Shown piece after piece: positions 6,006 to 13,744 of a stretch of 16,077 nt of DNA; positions within the stretch are counted from its first letter, which is position 1; every line of letters starts with the position of its first letter. The notes under the pieces were generated by a model. It was not told the DNA's origin, searched no databases, and saw only the letters and a program-made list of their open reading frames with translations. Location: NCBI GenBank assembly GCA_002350845.1, contig DEFL01000010.1:30409-46485 (forward strand), read 5' to 3'. Source of the stretch: Christensenella sp. UBA2853. GTDB taxonomy: Bacteria; Bacillota; Clostridia; Christensenellales; Aristaeellaceae. Position numbers and translations under genes: made by a program.

Positions 6006-8327
6006 TTACTTGTATTCAATTGCCAGCGATGCAATCAGTGTTCTGTTGCCGATGGGCACTGTGCCTGTATGATGGATTTCCATGTCTCCAAACCCGCTGT
6101 CGGGCACCTGTGCCTCAAGTCGGACAGTGGACGGCACGCCTTTTTTCACGGCCATTGACGGCAGTTCTTCCCAGGTTGTGGCCGCCTGTGCGGTGAGCAC
6201 CCCGCGGTCAAAGGCCACCTGCACATGGCACTCCGGCATAAAGGCACAGGACATGACCGCTTTGCCAATCACACGGCTCACGCCGTCTTCCAGCCGTCTC
6301 AGGGAGAATTCGCATCCATTGGCAAAGTACGGCCGCCTCTCAATCCGCAGTCCGTATCCGGTCTTTGCAGCGGCATCATACTTGATGAGCAGCTCGACAT
6401 ACTGTCCGTTTGCACTCCCGAAGCCTTCCCCGGTATCCTTGTCCGGACACAGCGTCACATCCAGCCGCATGGCCCCTGTGTACCGTCCTTTCAGGTATCT
6501 CAGACAGGCGCCGCGCGCGCTGGCGACAAGCCCCCAGCATCTCTTCGCGCCGTCCCGGCCCCTGCCGTAACGCCAGGCATCCTCCGCAGCACCGGCCTGC
6601 CAGTCAGCCACATGATCCGTCTCATCCCCTGCATAGGAAGGACGGTATGTGCTGATATGGAATTGCCCCGTGACAGGACGCTGTGCACACACCGGGAACG
6701 AGCGGAAATCATCCAGGCGGATCTCCTGCTGTTCCGTCATGTCTTCTGTCACCACAGTCCCTTCCGAGTCAAACCAGTGCTCCGCACAGCTGCCATAGGT
6801 CTGCGGCTGAACCCGTGCCGCCACTGTGCTGCCCGCGTCACCTGCCCGCAGGGGATACACAAGGCACGGCGGCTCACCCGGTGCATTTTCCGCGAGTACA
6901 AAGCCATCCTCCTGCCTGTACCAGACCACGCGCGATATGTCTGTCCGTGAGCCTGCAGGCATCTGCTTTCCTTCCTGCCCCAGCTGATAGGCAAGATGAA
7001 GCCTCTGCCCTTCACGTGTCACCGTGATTCCGGAGATGTCCACCGGCGATGTCACAGCAGGAAGCGCCATAAAATCCTTTACTGCAGCGACGCCGCCTTT
7101 TTCCACCCGGACCCAGCAGCGCACCGGTACGTCCTCTTCCGACTGTGCGCAGATCACCAGACGCGTTCCCCGGATTTCCCACCGGACGTCTGCGTCCGCC
7201 GTGACAGAGAGATCCCGAAGACTTTCCAGCGTGCCTTCCGGCAGGATTTCAACAGTCAGTTCTTCTTCCTCTCCCGCACGGATCGTATCCTTTCCATGAA
7301 GACGCAGACATGACGGACGGTCAGAGATGCACGCCCCGGCAAAGATGCGGTGCACCGGGTCCCAGCCGTCTGCCCCGCCCAGCATGTTCAGCACAGAGAA
7401 TGCTTCCTCATTTTCCTCAGTGATCGGCGTCGTCGTATACGGGGCTTCCGGACTGAAACAGACCGGCTCTCCGTTGAGTGTCAGCGCGCGTGCATAGCAC
7501 CTTCCGTCCCGTTTGGTTTCCAGTTCCCACTCCAGATGGCGGACATTTCCCTCAAAACTGCAGTGATCGAGCATCAGCTGTTCGCCGAACTTGGTCAGGT
7601 ACACCGTGTCAAAGTCCGGAAGCGACACCGTAAAGCGGCAGTTCCGGTACAGCGTTCCCTGGCGGCCCGCCATGTACATCGGGCAGGTATCGTGGATCAG
7701 GATGCGGCAGTCCTCATACACCGCAGCCGCTCCGCCGCCAATAAAGTCTTTTGTACCTTCAATGAGCGTGTTATGCATATACAGGCGCTTGAGGTGAAAG
7801 GACAGTGTGTCGAGCATGCCTACGATCCGGCAGTTTTCCACCGTCCAGCAGTCATAGTTGCCCTTGCTGGCCAGCGCATAGGCCTGCGTGACCACTTCGG
7901 ATGCCATCGGCCTGTTCTTCGAGGGATCGCGCGGATACACAAGGTCGAGATTCAGGTAATTGCCTACCGTCAGGTTCTCCAGGTGCAGACCGTCGCCATT
8001 GACAATCATGGTCTGCGCCGGTGAGTTTGCACCGCCGTCGGCTGGGAAACTGTTCACCATATGCCCGCGTGCATCCGCAATCACCGTATCCTCCGGTCCT
8101 TCTCCAAGGCCCCGGATCGTCAGCCAGTTTCTGTTCACAACAAGGCCGCACTTCGTCTGCGTGCCGCCCGTCCAGTAGACATCCGGCTTCAGGTCAATGA
8201 CTGAGGGGGATTCCCATGTCCCGTCCTCAATGGCATCTGCTGCCTCCTGAATGGTCCTGTACATGAAGGCTTCCGGCTGTGACTTTTCAAGTGCCGAATC
8301 CACCAGCATATGTTTGCGGTTCAGCAT
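6006..8327 (-). CDS. Pectinesterase-like (CE8 fold) protein with C-terminal beta-sandwich region
   Basis: A 773-aa protein with no signal peptide, so predicted cytoplasmic. Residues about 20-290 follow the pectin methylesterase right-handed beta-helix pattern: YRTIQEAADAIEDG, LTIRGLGEGPEDTVIADARG, QAYALAS (148-154, for QAVAL), MLDTL (171-175, for QDTL) and EGTKDFIGGGAAAVYEDC (190-207, for the DFIFG segment). The two aspartates, D173 and D194, are kept. The Gln of QDTL is replaced, and I find no equivalent of the Arg in LGRPW, where TVYLTKFGEQ occurs instead. The middle (about 330-540) looks Ig-like, and residues about 555-773 resemble a ConA/LamG-type sandwich. ATG 8327 has GGAGG 9 nt upstream and overlaps the response regulator stop by 7 nt. 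Context suggests action on an imported oligosaccharide, perhaps removing methyl or acyl esters; loss of key residues leaves activity uncertain. Confidence 0.75.
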   Translation of the reverse strand: MLNRKHMLVDSALEKSQPEAFMYRTIQEAADAIEDGTWESPSVIDLKPDVYWTGGTQTKCGLVVNRNWLTIRGLGEGPEDTVIADARGHMVNSFPADGGANSPAQTMIVNGDGLHLENLTVGNYLNLDLVYPRDPSKNRPMASEVVTQAYALASKGNYDCWTVENCRIVGMLDTLSFHLKRLYMHNTLIEGTKDFIGGGAAAVYEDCRILIHDTCPMYMAGRQGTLYRNCRFTVSLPDFDTVYLTKFGEQLMLDHCSFEGNVRHLEWELETKRDGRCYARALTLNGEPVCFSPEAPYTTTPITEENEEAFSVLNMLGGADGWDPVHRIFAGACISDRPSCLRLHGKDTIRAGEEEELTVEILPEGTLESLRDLSVTADADVRWEIRGTRLVICAQSEEDVPVRCWVRVEKGGVAAVKDFMALPAVTSPVDISGITVTREGQRLHLAYQLGQEGKQMPAGSRTDISRVVWYRQEDGFVLAENAPGEPPCLVYPLRAGDAGSTVAARVQPQTYGSCAEHWFDSEGTVVTEDMTEQQEIRLDDFRSFPVCAQRPVTGQFHISTYRPSYAGDETDHVADWQAGAAEDAWRYGRGRDGAKRCWGLVASARGACLRYLKGRYTGAMRLDVTLCPDKDTGEGFGSANGQYVELLIKYDAAAKTGYGLRIERRPYFANGCEFSLRRLEDGVSRVIGKAVMSCAFMPECHVQVAFDRGVLTAQAATTWEELPSMAVKKGVPSTVRLEAQVPDSGFGDMEIHHTGTVPIGNRTLIASLAIEYK

Positions 8328-9379
8328 GATTTGATTCCTCCCCCTGTTCTCTGTGCTTCCATATACCCTGTCGGCGTGACCCCGGTATATTTCTTGAATG
8401 CCTGGGCAAAGTACTGTGCATTGGAACAGCCTACCTGTTCCGCAATCTCATAGATTTTCGCATCCCACGCCCTCTCCCGCATCAGTTCCTTGGCGCGCTC
8501 CATGCGTGTACGGATCAGTGCCTGAGAAAATTTCTCTCCGGTCTCCCTGAGAAACTCCCGGCTCACATAATCCGTGTTCATGAACAGCTTCTGTTCGGCA
8601 ATCGTCTTGAGCGAGAGCTCAGGGTCTGCGTAATCTTCCTCCACCCAGCGAAGAATCCTGGCCACAAACCGGCGTGTTCCCGACGCGTGTCCATCCTTCT
8701 CGTACACGCTTGTCAGGCAGTTCATGAGGAAGTCCGCGACTTCCTCCCGGGTTCTCATGCCTGCCAGCTTGTTCCCAAACGGCGGCAGGTTCCCGGTGTC
8801 TTCCGGTGTGATGCCCTGCACGCGGCACAGAATGCCGAACGCATAAATCTTGGCCTGTTGCGCACCGGGCAGGGAGCGCACCAGCGCATGAATCCGGGCC
8901 CTGCCCTCCGATGTTGTGACATCCGGATCCGGAGACTCGGGCACGCTGTTCCCCTGGGCAAGCATGCCCGCATAGGCACTCTGCGCCTGTCTGGTCTGGC
9001 GGATTTCCTCCACATCCTTCATGGCGGTCTTCATCACATCCATAATCCGCTCCTGCGAGCACGGCTTGAGCAGATAATAGCGCACGCCATATTTCATGGC
9101 AGTCCGTGCATAGTCAAAATCCGCATACCCCGAGAGAATAATGAATACCGTGTCCGGACTGAAAGCGCGCGTTCTGCGGATCAGTTCCAGGCCCGAGAGC
9201 GCAGGCATCCGGATATCCGTCAGCACAATGTCCGGGCTTTCATCAAGGAAGGCATGATAGGCACTCATTCCATCCCCGTATACACCGCACAGGGTCAGCC
9301 CCATTTTCTCCCAGGGAATCGATACCTCCACCGAATGGAGAATCACAGGCTCGTCATCGGCCAGCAGGACCTTGATCAC
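8321..9379 (-). CDS. YesN-type response regulator with AraC-type DNA-binding domain
   Basis: A 352-aa cytoplasmic transcription factor. The receiver domain (1-120) keeps the acidic pair D8/D9, phospho-acceptor D55 in VLTDIRMP, the switch Ser in ILSGYADF and K105 in LLKPC. Residues about 240-345 form a two-helix-turn-helix AraC domain ending with IAEQVGCSNAQYFAQAFKKYTGVTPTGY, the classic signature. The linker (120-235) is variable, as usual. It starts inside the kinase stop (4-nt ATGA overlap) and ends 7 nt into the CE8-like gene, so the three are translationally coupled. Such regulators usually activate a neighbouring sugar importer when phosphorylated by the YesM-type partner. The likely target is the divergent importer promoter, where a 21-bp-period repeat is seen. 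Confidence 0.93.
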   Translation of the reverse strand: MIKVLLADDEPVILHSVEVSIPWEKMGLTLCGVYGDGMSAYHAFLDESPDIVLTDIRMPALSGLELIRRTRAFSPDTVFIILSGYADFDYARTAMKYGVRYYLLKPCSQERIMDVMKTAMKDVEEIRQTRQAQSAYAGMLAQGNSVPESPDPDVTTSEGRARIHALVRSLPGAQQAKIYAFGILCRVQGITPEDTGNLPPFGNKLAGMRTREEVADFLMNCLTSVYEKDGHASGTRRFVARILRWVEEDYADPELSLKTIAEQKLFMNTDYVSREFLRETGEKFSQALIRTRMERAKELMRERAWDAKIYEIAEQVGCSNAQYFAQAFKKYTGVTPTGYMEAQRTGGGIKSC

Positions 9380-11169
9380 GCGTTTCCCTCCTTCATTGGC
9401 AGCCGCACCGTGACGGCCGCCGTCTCTTCACATTCTTCATTCTGTGCATTGGCAAAGGACAGTCCGTAGCCCTCCCCGTAGAGCAGCTGAATCCGGGTCT
9501 GAATATTGACAAGGGCAATCCCGTGACTCTGAGGCTTCAGCTCACCGCTTTCCAGACGGCTGAGCAGGTTGTCCGGAAAACTGCTCGCTTCATTCATGAC
9601 CGTGAGCAGTATGTCTCCGCCCTCACGCGCAGCCTTCAGACAGACCCTGCAGGGCACGGCCGAATTTTCCACGCCGTAGCGCACAGCGTTTTCCAGAAGC
9701 GGCTGCAGGCACATGAAAGGGACTGCCTGCATGAGAAGCTGTTCATCGATCTGTTTCTTATACACAAGCCGCTCCCCGAAGCGCTGACGCTGGATTTCCA
9801 TGTAGCTGTCTGTCAGTTCCAGTTCCTCGCGCAGGGGGACTGTCTCCCGCCGCTTTGAGAGCGACGCGCGCAGAAGAGAACCCAGGGCATCGGTAATCGT
9901 GCAGATATTGTCCTGACCGGCCACTTTTGCATCCCAGTAGATGAGATCCAGGGTATTGTAGAGAAAATGCGGATTGAGCTGTTCCACAAGCGACTGGATC
10001 TGTGCATCCCGCAGGAGCAGCTGATTGGTATAGTTTTCATCAATGAGCTGCCTGAGTTTGCGCACCATGCGGTCAAACGCCTGGTGCAGGTACCCGATCT
10101 CATCCCTGCGCGCGCTGTAGTCGGTTTCCGTCTCCATGGGTTCAAGATGATTGGCCTCCACGCGTTCCATCTTCTGCTGAAGCACGGAGAAATGTTTCGT
10201 AAAGGCCACAGCAAACGCTGAGGCTCCGGCAAACATGGCGACCGTCACGCAGGCCATGACGATGAGGATCACAAGGAAAATTCTGCGCATGGGACCGGTC
10301 AGCTCATCGTATGAGACCAGGAGCGAACATCTCCAGGAGGAAGGCAGCTGCCGGGACAGAACGACATAGGATGCTCCGCCCCCTGCCCGAATCCGTTCAA
10401 AAGCGCCATCCGGCACATTCGCCGCCGTCTGATAGAGCGCTGCATTCTGTCCCCCGGACGGATAGAGAATCATCCCGCTTTCCGGGTCTGAAATGACCAG
10501 GGGCGTATCGTGGGAAAGAAAATCATGCCCGCTGAGCATATCAGCTGCAATCCGGTCCAGCCGTATCCTGTAGATCACATACCCCATGGTTTTCAGGCTC
10601 ATATTGCGGATTTCCCGGACACTCCGGGCCAGAAGCACGGTCTCAGGATCTGCATGACTCACCAGCCATACCGCGCCGCCCTCATGTGCGTCCGCCGTCC
10701 GGATCACCTGCTCCAGATCTTCCCGGGATTCCGTATACGAGGTTCTCCCCCGCGTCGACACCGCGCCATCCGAAACCAGCGTGACGGAGGATATATAGGG
10801 ACTGTTTCCCGCGTACTGCAGCACCAGATCATTCATGCTGCTCCAGAGACTGACTTTTCTGGATTCCGTCTGTGCATCCAGATAGTCCCGCATCTCAGAC
10901 TGAAGCGTGTGGTCTGTCACAAGGTGATACGTCTCCTGTTCCATCTCCTCCATGGAGACCGTCAGATAAAAGGAAATCATGTACAGAAGATCCGATGTCT
11001 GGTGTTGAAGATCCTCCGTATAGTGATTCCTGCCCTGCACGAAAAATGCCGTGCTCACGGAAAAAAAGGTCAGCAGGATCAGGGCATAGATCAGAATCAG
11101 ACGGGAACGGATGGAAATCCGTGACAGCGCAGCTGCCAGACGTTCCCTTCCGTGCATCTTTCTTTTCAT
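9376..11169 (-). CDS. YesM-type sensor histidine kinase
   Basis: A 597-aa membrane kinase. One transmembrane helix lies at about 22-45, an extracellular sensor region at about 46-290 and a second helix at about 297-325. A HAMP-like linker follows (about 326-385). The His_kinase (PF06580) box LVEQLNPHFLYNTLDLI contains the phospho-acceptor H401. The HATPase part shows LQPLLENAVRYG (N494) and HGIALVNIQTRIQLLYG (G-box, about 549-565). The large outside domain fits detection of a saccharide or of a ligand-loaded binding protein. ATG 11169 has an AGGTGA site 6 nt upstream. It heads the minus-strand operon and its promoter faces the importer promoter. Family assignment is firm; the ligand is unknown. 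Confidence 0.94.
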   Translation of the reverse strand: MKRKMHGRERLAAALSRISIRSRLILIYALILLTFFSVSTAFFVQGRNHYTEDLQHQTSDLLYMISFYLTVSMEEMEQETYHLVTDHTLQSEMRDYLDAQTESRKVSLWSSMNDLVLQYAGNSPYISSVTLVSDGAVSTRGRTSYTESREDLEQVIRTADAHEGGAVWLVSHADPETVLLARSVREIRNMSLKTMGYVIYRIRLDRIAADMLSGHDFLSHDTPLVISDPESGMILYPSGGQNAALYQTAANVPDGAFERIRAGGGASYVVLSRQLPSSWRCSLLVSYDELTGPMRRIFLVILIVMACVTVAMFAGASAFAVAFTKHFSVLQQKMERVEANHLEPMETETDYSARRDEIGYLHQAFDRMVRKLRQLIDENYTNQLLLRDAQIQSLVEQLNPHFLYNTLDLIYWDAKVAGQDNICTITDALGSLLRASLSKRRETVPLREELELTDSYMEIQRQRFGERLVYKKQIDEQLLMQAVPFMCLQPLLENAVRYGVENSAVPCRVCLKAAREGGDILLTVMNEASSFPDNLLSRLESGELKPQSHGIALVNIQTRIQLLYGEGYGLSFANAQNEECEETAAVTVRLPMKEGNA

Positions 11170-11215
11170 ATGCGCTCACCTCGTTTCTGAAACCATTCGG
11201 TCTTCTGTAAAATCG

Positions 11216-11244
11216 ATTATATCCCAATTCCCCCACATTGTAAT
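11216..11244 (-). promoter_or_regulatory. Kinase operon promoter (ATTACA, 17 bp, TATAAT)
   Basis: The minus strand carries ATTACA at 11239-11244, a 17-bp spacer and a perfect TATAAT at 11216-11221, about 47 nt upstream of the kinase start. The -35 matches 4 of 6. It should drive the kinase, regulator and CE8-like genes at a modest constitutive level. Confidence 0.6.
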
Positions 11245-11282
11245 GGACGATGTTGTCTAAAAACCGCCATATCATACATATT

Positions 11283-11310
11283 AGTCGGTTTTTCAACCAA
11301 TCAAGTCGGT
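11283..11310 (+). promoter_or_regulatory. Direct repeat, candidate response-regulator site
   Basis: AGTCGGT occurs at 11283-11289 and 11304-11310 in the same orientation with 21-bp period, two helical turns. The second copy ends 8 nt before the -35 of the importer promoter. AraC-type regulators bind direct repeats at about this spacing beside the -35 to recruit polymerase. The first copy is also part of an 8-bp inverted repeat with AAAAACCG at 11259-11266. The assignment to the neighbouring YesN-like protein is inference. Confidence 0.55.
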
Positions 11311-11318
11311 AAAAACAA

Positions 11319-11347
11319 TTTACCCGCTCCCCTCTGCGGGCTAAGAT
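11319..11347 (+). promoter_or_regulatory. Importer promoter (TTTACC, 17 bp, TAAGAT)
   Basis: TTTACC at 11319-11324 and TAAGAT at 11342-11347 are spaced by 17 bp. The -35 is weak, as expected for an activator-dependent promoter. The leader would start near 11354 and contains an 8-bp hairpin before the ribosome site. Confidence 0.55.
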
Positions 11348-11367
11348 AAAAACAGCTTTTTGAAAAG

Positions 11368-11388
11368 GCCTGTGCGTCCTGCACAGGC
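11368..11388 (+). other. Leader hairpin before the binding-protein gene
   Basis: GCCTGTGC (11368-11375) and GCACAGGC (11381-11388) form a perfect 8-bp stem with the 5-nt loop GTCCT. It ends 12 nt before the GGAGG site and has no T-run, so it is not a terminator. It may stabilise the 5' end of the message. Confidence 0.45.
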
Positions 11389-11414
11389 TCGACATGATGA
11401 GGAGGATGTTTTCC

Positions 11415-12707
11415 ATGAAAAAAATGCTCTCACTCGTTCTTGCCCTTGCGCTGCTTCTGAGCGTGATGGCGCTTCCCGCTTCGGCCGAGACTGTCAAGGA
11501 AGTCAACGGCGGTGAACCCTGCACAATCCGCATCGCCTGGTGGGGCAATCAGACCCGCAACGATCTGACCACAAAGGTGCTGGATATGTACCACGAACTG
11601 CATCCCAATGTCACCTTTGAGACGGAACCCACCAGCTGGGACGGCTACTGGGACAAGCTGGCCACGCAGGCCGCAACATCTTCCATGCCTGACATCTTCC
11701 AGCAGGATTACGGCAAGGTCGGTTCCTTCTTCGCCCAGAACCTCATGATGGACCTGACCCCCTATGTGGAAAACGGCACCATCGACACCAGCCGCATTTC
11801 CACTGCTGTGCTCGAAAGCGGCAGCATGGACGGCAAACTCTATGCCCTGTGCCTCGGCCTGAACTCCCCCTGCCTGTTCTATGACAAGGAAACCTTCGCC
11901 GCTGCCGGCATTGAAGCCCCCCTGCAGCTGACATGGGACCAGTTCTTCTCCATCTCCAAGGAAATCTATGAGAAGACCGGCGTGCAGACCTACATCGATT
12001 CCATGGTGCTCGGCATGCTCTTCCGCGGCATCGGCACCAGTGAATATGCCGCAGACGGCACGAAGTTCGGCGTGGAAGATGACACCGTCTTCAAGACCTA
12101 TTTCCAGATGATCGCTGATGCCGCCAAGGAACCCTGGCATGTTTCTCCCGAGCTGCTCGTTGAAAAGAACCCCACTGTGACCGAAACCATGCCGATCATC
12201 GACAAGACCACCTGGGATTCCTTCTCCAACTCCAACCAGCTCACCACCATCTCCTCCACCGCTGGTCGTGAACTGGGCATGATGATGTGGCCTGTAATGG
12301 CTGACGACACCACCCAGGTGCAGTACCTCAAGAGCAGCCAGTTCTTCTGCGGCTCCGCCACCACCAAGTATCCCGATGTGGTTGCCGACTTCATCAACTT
12401 CTTTGTCACCAGCGTTGATGCCAACCTTGTTCTCAAGGGCGAGCGCGGTGTGCCGGTTGACTCCGCTGTCCTGGCCGCTCTGAGCGAAGGCCTCAACGAG
12501 ACCGATCAGATCATGTACAGCTTCATCGATGAAGTCAATAAGGTTGCCACACCCATGGACCGTCCTACCCCGAACGGCTCCACCCAGATCGGCACCCTCG
12601 TCGAGGACCTGACCGAACAGGTCCGCTACGGCGAGATTTCTCCTGAAGACGCCGCCGCTCAGGTCTTTGCCGAAGGCAGCGAAATTCTCGCAGAAAACGC
12701 ACAGTAA
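11415..12707 (+). CDS. CUT1 extracellular sugar-binding protein of an ABC importer
   Basis: A 430-aa exported solute-binding protein (SBP_bac_1 type). Residues 1-24 form a signal peptide (MKKMLSLVLALALLLS, then ALPASA before E25). The mature part begins ETVKEVNGGEPCTIRIAWWGNQTR, a typical family start, and contains DIFQQDYGKVGSFFAQNLMMDLTPYV and a C-terminal AAAQVFAEGSEILAEN helix. The cleavage site fits signal peptidase I: no lipobox cysteine is at the expected place, which is unusual for a monoderm importer. ATG 11415 has GGAGG 9 nt upstream and is preferred over an ATG at 11394, which lies upstream of that site. Codons are strongly C/G-ending, consistent with high expression. It heads an operon with two permeases. 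Substrate is an oligosaccharide by family, possibly pectin-derived by neighbourhood. Confidence 0.93.
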   Translation: MKKMLSLVLALALLLSVMALPASAETVKEVNGGEPCTIRIAWWGNQTRNDLTTKVLDMYHELHPNVTFETEPTSWDGYWDKLATQAATSSMPDIFQQDYGKVGSFFAQNLMMDLTPYVENGTIDTSRISTAVLESGSMDGKLYALCLGLNSPCLFYDKETFAAAGIEAPLQLTWDQFFSISKEIYEKTGVQTYIDSMVLGMLFRGIGTSEYAADGTKFGVEDDTVFKTYFQMIADAAKEPWHVSPELLVEKNPTVTETMPIIDKTTWDSFSNSNQLTTISSTAGRELGMMMWPVMADDTTQVQYLKSSQFFCGSATTKYPDVVADFINFFVTSVDANLVLKGERGVPVDSAVLAALSEGLNETDQIMYSFIDEVNKVATPMDRPTPNGSTQIGTLVEDLTEQVRYGEISPEDAAAQVFAEGSEILAENAQ

Positions 12708-12729
12708 CTGACTCAGCAGAGCCTTGCAT

Positions 12730-12753
12730 GAGGATGCGGGAAACCGCATCCTC
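12730..12753 (+). other. Intercistronic hairpin between binding protein and permeases
   Basis: GAGGATGCGG (12730-12739), loop GAAA, CCGCATCCTC (12744-12753) make a perfect 10-bp stem with a GNRA tetraloop, 22 nt after the binding-protein stop. No T-run follows. Such hairpins between a binding-protein gene and permease genes commonly protect the upstream message or reduce downstream expression. A smaller GCCC/GGGC hairpin (12767-12778) follows. Confidence 0.6.
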
Positions 12754-12798
12754 TGCTTCATTCCAGCCCTTTCGGGCAGCTTTCGGGGAGGAATCCAT

Positions 12799-13740
12799 AT
12801 GACCGCCATGCCGCAGCCCCGGCGTGCCAAACGCAAAAAGCCCGCCAGTCTTTCGGAATTTCTCTGCAGGGAATCCGTAGCAGGCTATATGTTTATCAGT
12901 CTGTTCATCATCGGCTTCCTGGTCTTCACCATCATCCCGATGATCGCCTCCCTGTATCTGTCCTTCACCAATTACAATATTCTCGGAGACGCCAAGTGGA
13001 TCGGCATTGCCAACTATGTCAAGATGTTCACGCGCGACTCCAAATATCTCAAGAGTCTGTCTGTCACCTTCTTTTATGCGTTTGTCTCCGTCCCGCTGAA
13101 GCTGCTCATGGCCCTGATTGTCGCCATGATCATGACGCGCCAGAGCCGCGTGACCGGCCTTTACCGCTCGGTGTACTACCTGCCCTCCATCATCGGCGGC
13201 AGCGTGGCAGTCGCGGTGATGTGGAAGCAGCTGTTTGCCTCCGACGGCGTCATCAATTCCGTGCTTCAGGCGCTGAGCATCAACAGCACCAAGTCCTGGA
13301 TCGGAAGCCGTGATTCCGCCATCTGGGTCCTGATTCTTTTGACTGTATGGCAGTTCGGTTCGTCCATGCTGATATTCCTGGCCGGACTCAAGCAGATTCC
13401 AAAGACCTACTATGAGGCGGCAACGATAGACGGCGCCGGCAAAGTCCGGGGATTCTTTTCCATCACCCTGCCGCTTCTGACCCCGACCATCTTCTTTAAC
13501 CTCGTCATGCAGACCATCAACGGATTCATGGTCTTCAACTCCGGATACATCATCACCCAGGGCAAACCGCTCAACTCAACCCTCTTTTATGCGCTGTATC
13601 TCTATCAGAAAGCGTTCACCGATTATGATATGGGCTACGCCTGCGCCATGGCCTGGGTGCTGCTGGTCATCATCGGTCTGATGACCGCCCTGCTCTTCTC
13701 CTCATCCAAAAGATGGGTGTTCTATCAGGGAGCGAGGTGA
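12799..13740 (+). CDS. CUT1 sugar ABC transporter permease (MalF/UgpA-like)
   Basis: A 313-aa inner-membrane permease with about six helices. The N-terminus is basic (QPRRAKRKKP), followed by the first helix with YMFISLFIIGFLVFTIIPM and SLYLSFTNYNIL, typical of the MalF/UgpA group. The ATPase-docking EAA loop lies at about 205-225: YYEAATIDGAGKVRGFFSI, then TLPLLTP. An open frame continues 25 codons further upstream, but the ATG at 12799 has GGGGAGG 7 nt ahead and fits the family length. It lies 91 nt after the binding-protein gene and 4 nt before the second permease. It pairs with that permease to form the channel; the ATPase must come from elsewhere. Confidence 0.94.
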   Translation: MTAMPQPRRAKRKKPASLSEFLCRESVAGYMFISLFIIGFLVFTIIPMIASLYLSFTNYNILGDAKWIGIANYVKMFTRDSKYLKSLSVTFFYAFVSVPLKLLMALIVAMIMTRQSRVTGLYRSVYYLPSIIGGSVAVAVMWKQLFASDGVINSVLQALSINSTKSWIGSRDSAIWVLILLTVWQFGSSMLIFLAGLKQIPKTYYEAATIDGAGKVRGFFSITLPLLTPTIFFNLVMQTINGFMVFNSGYIITQGKPLNSTLFYALYLYQKAFTDYDMGYACAMAWVLLVIIGLMTALLFSSSKRWVFYQGAR

Positions 13741-13744
13741 GAAG

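Noticed and set aside
11368..11388. Leader hairpin as a transcription attenuator
   Set aside because: No T-run follows and no competing antiterminator is visible, so it is listed only as a hairpin.
11430..12836. A 468-codon open frame on the minus strand opposite the binding-protein gene, longer than that gene
   Set aside because: It is a shadow of strongly C/G-ending codons in the plus-strand gene, whose signal peptide, family motifs and ribosome site are clear. The antisense translation is low complexity (Gly, His, Val) with no recognisable domain.
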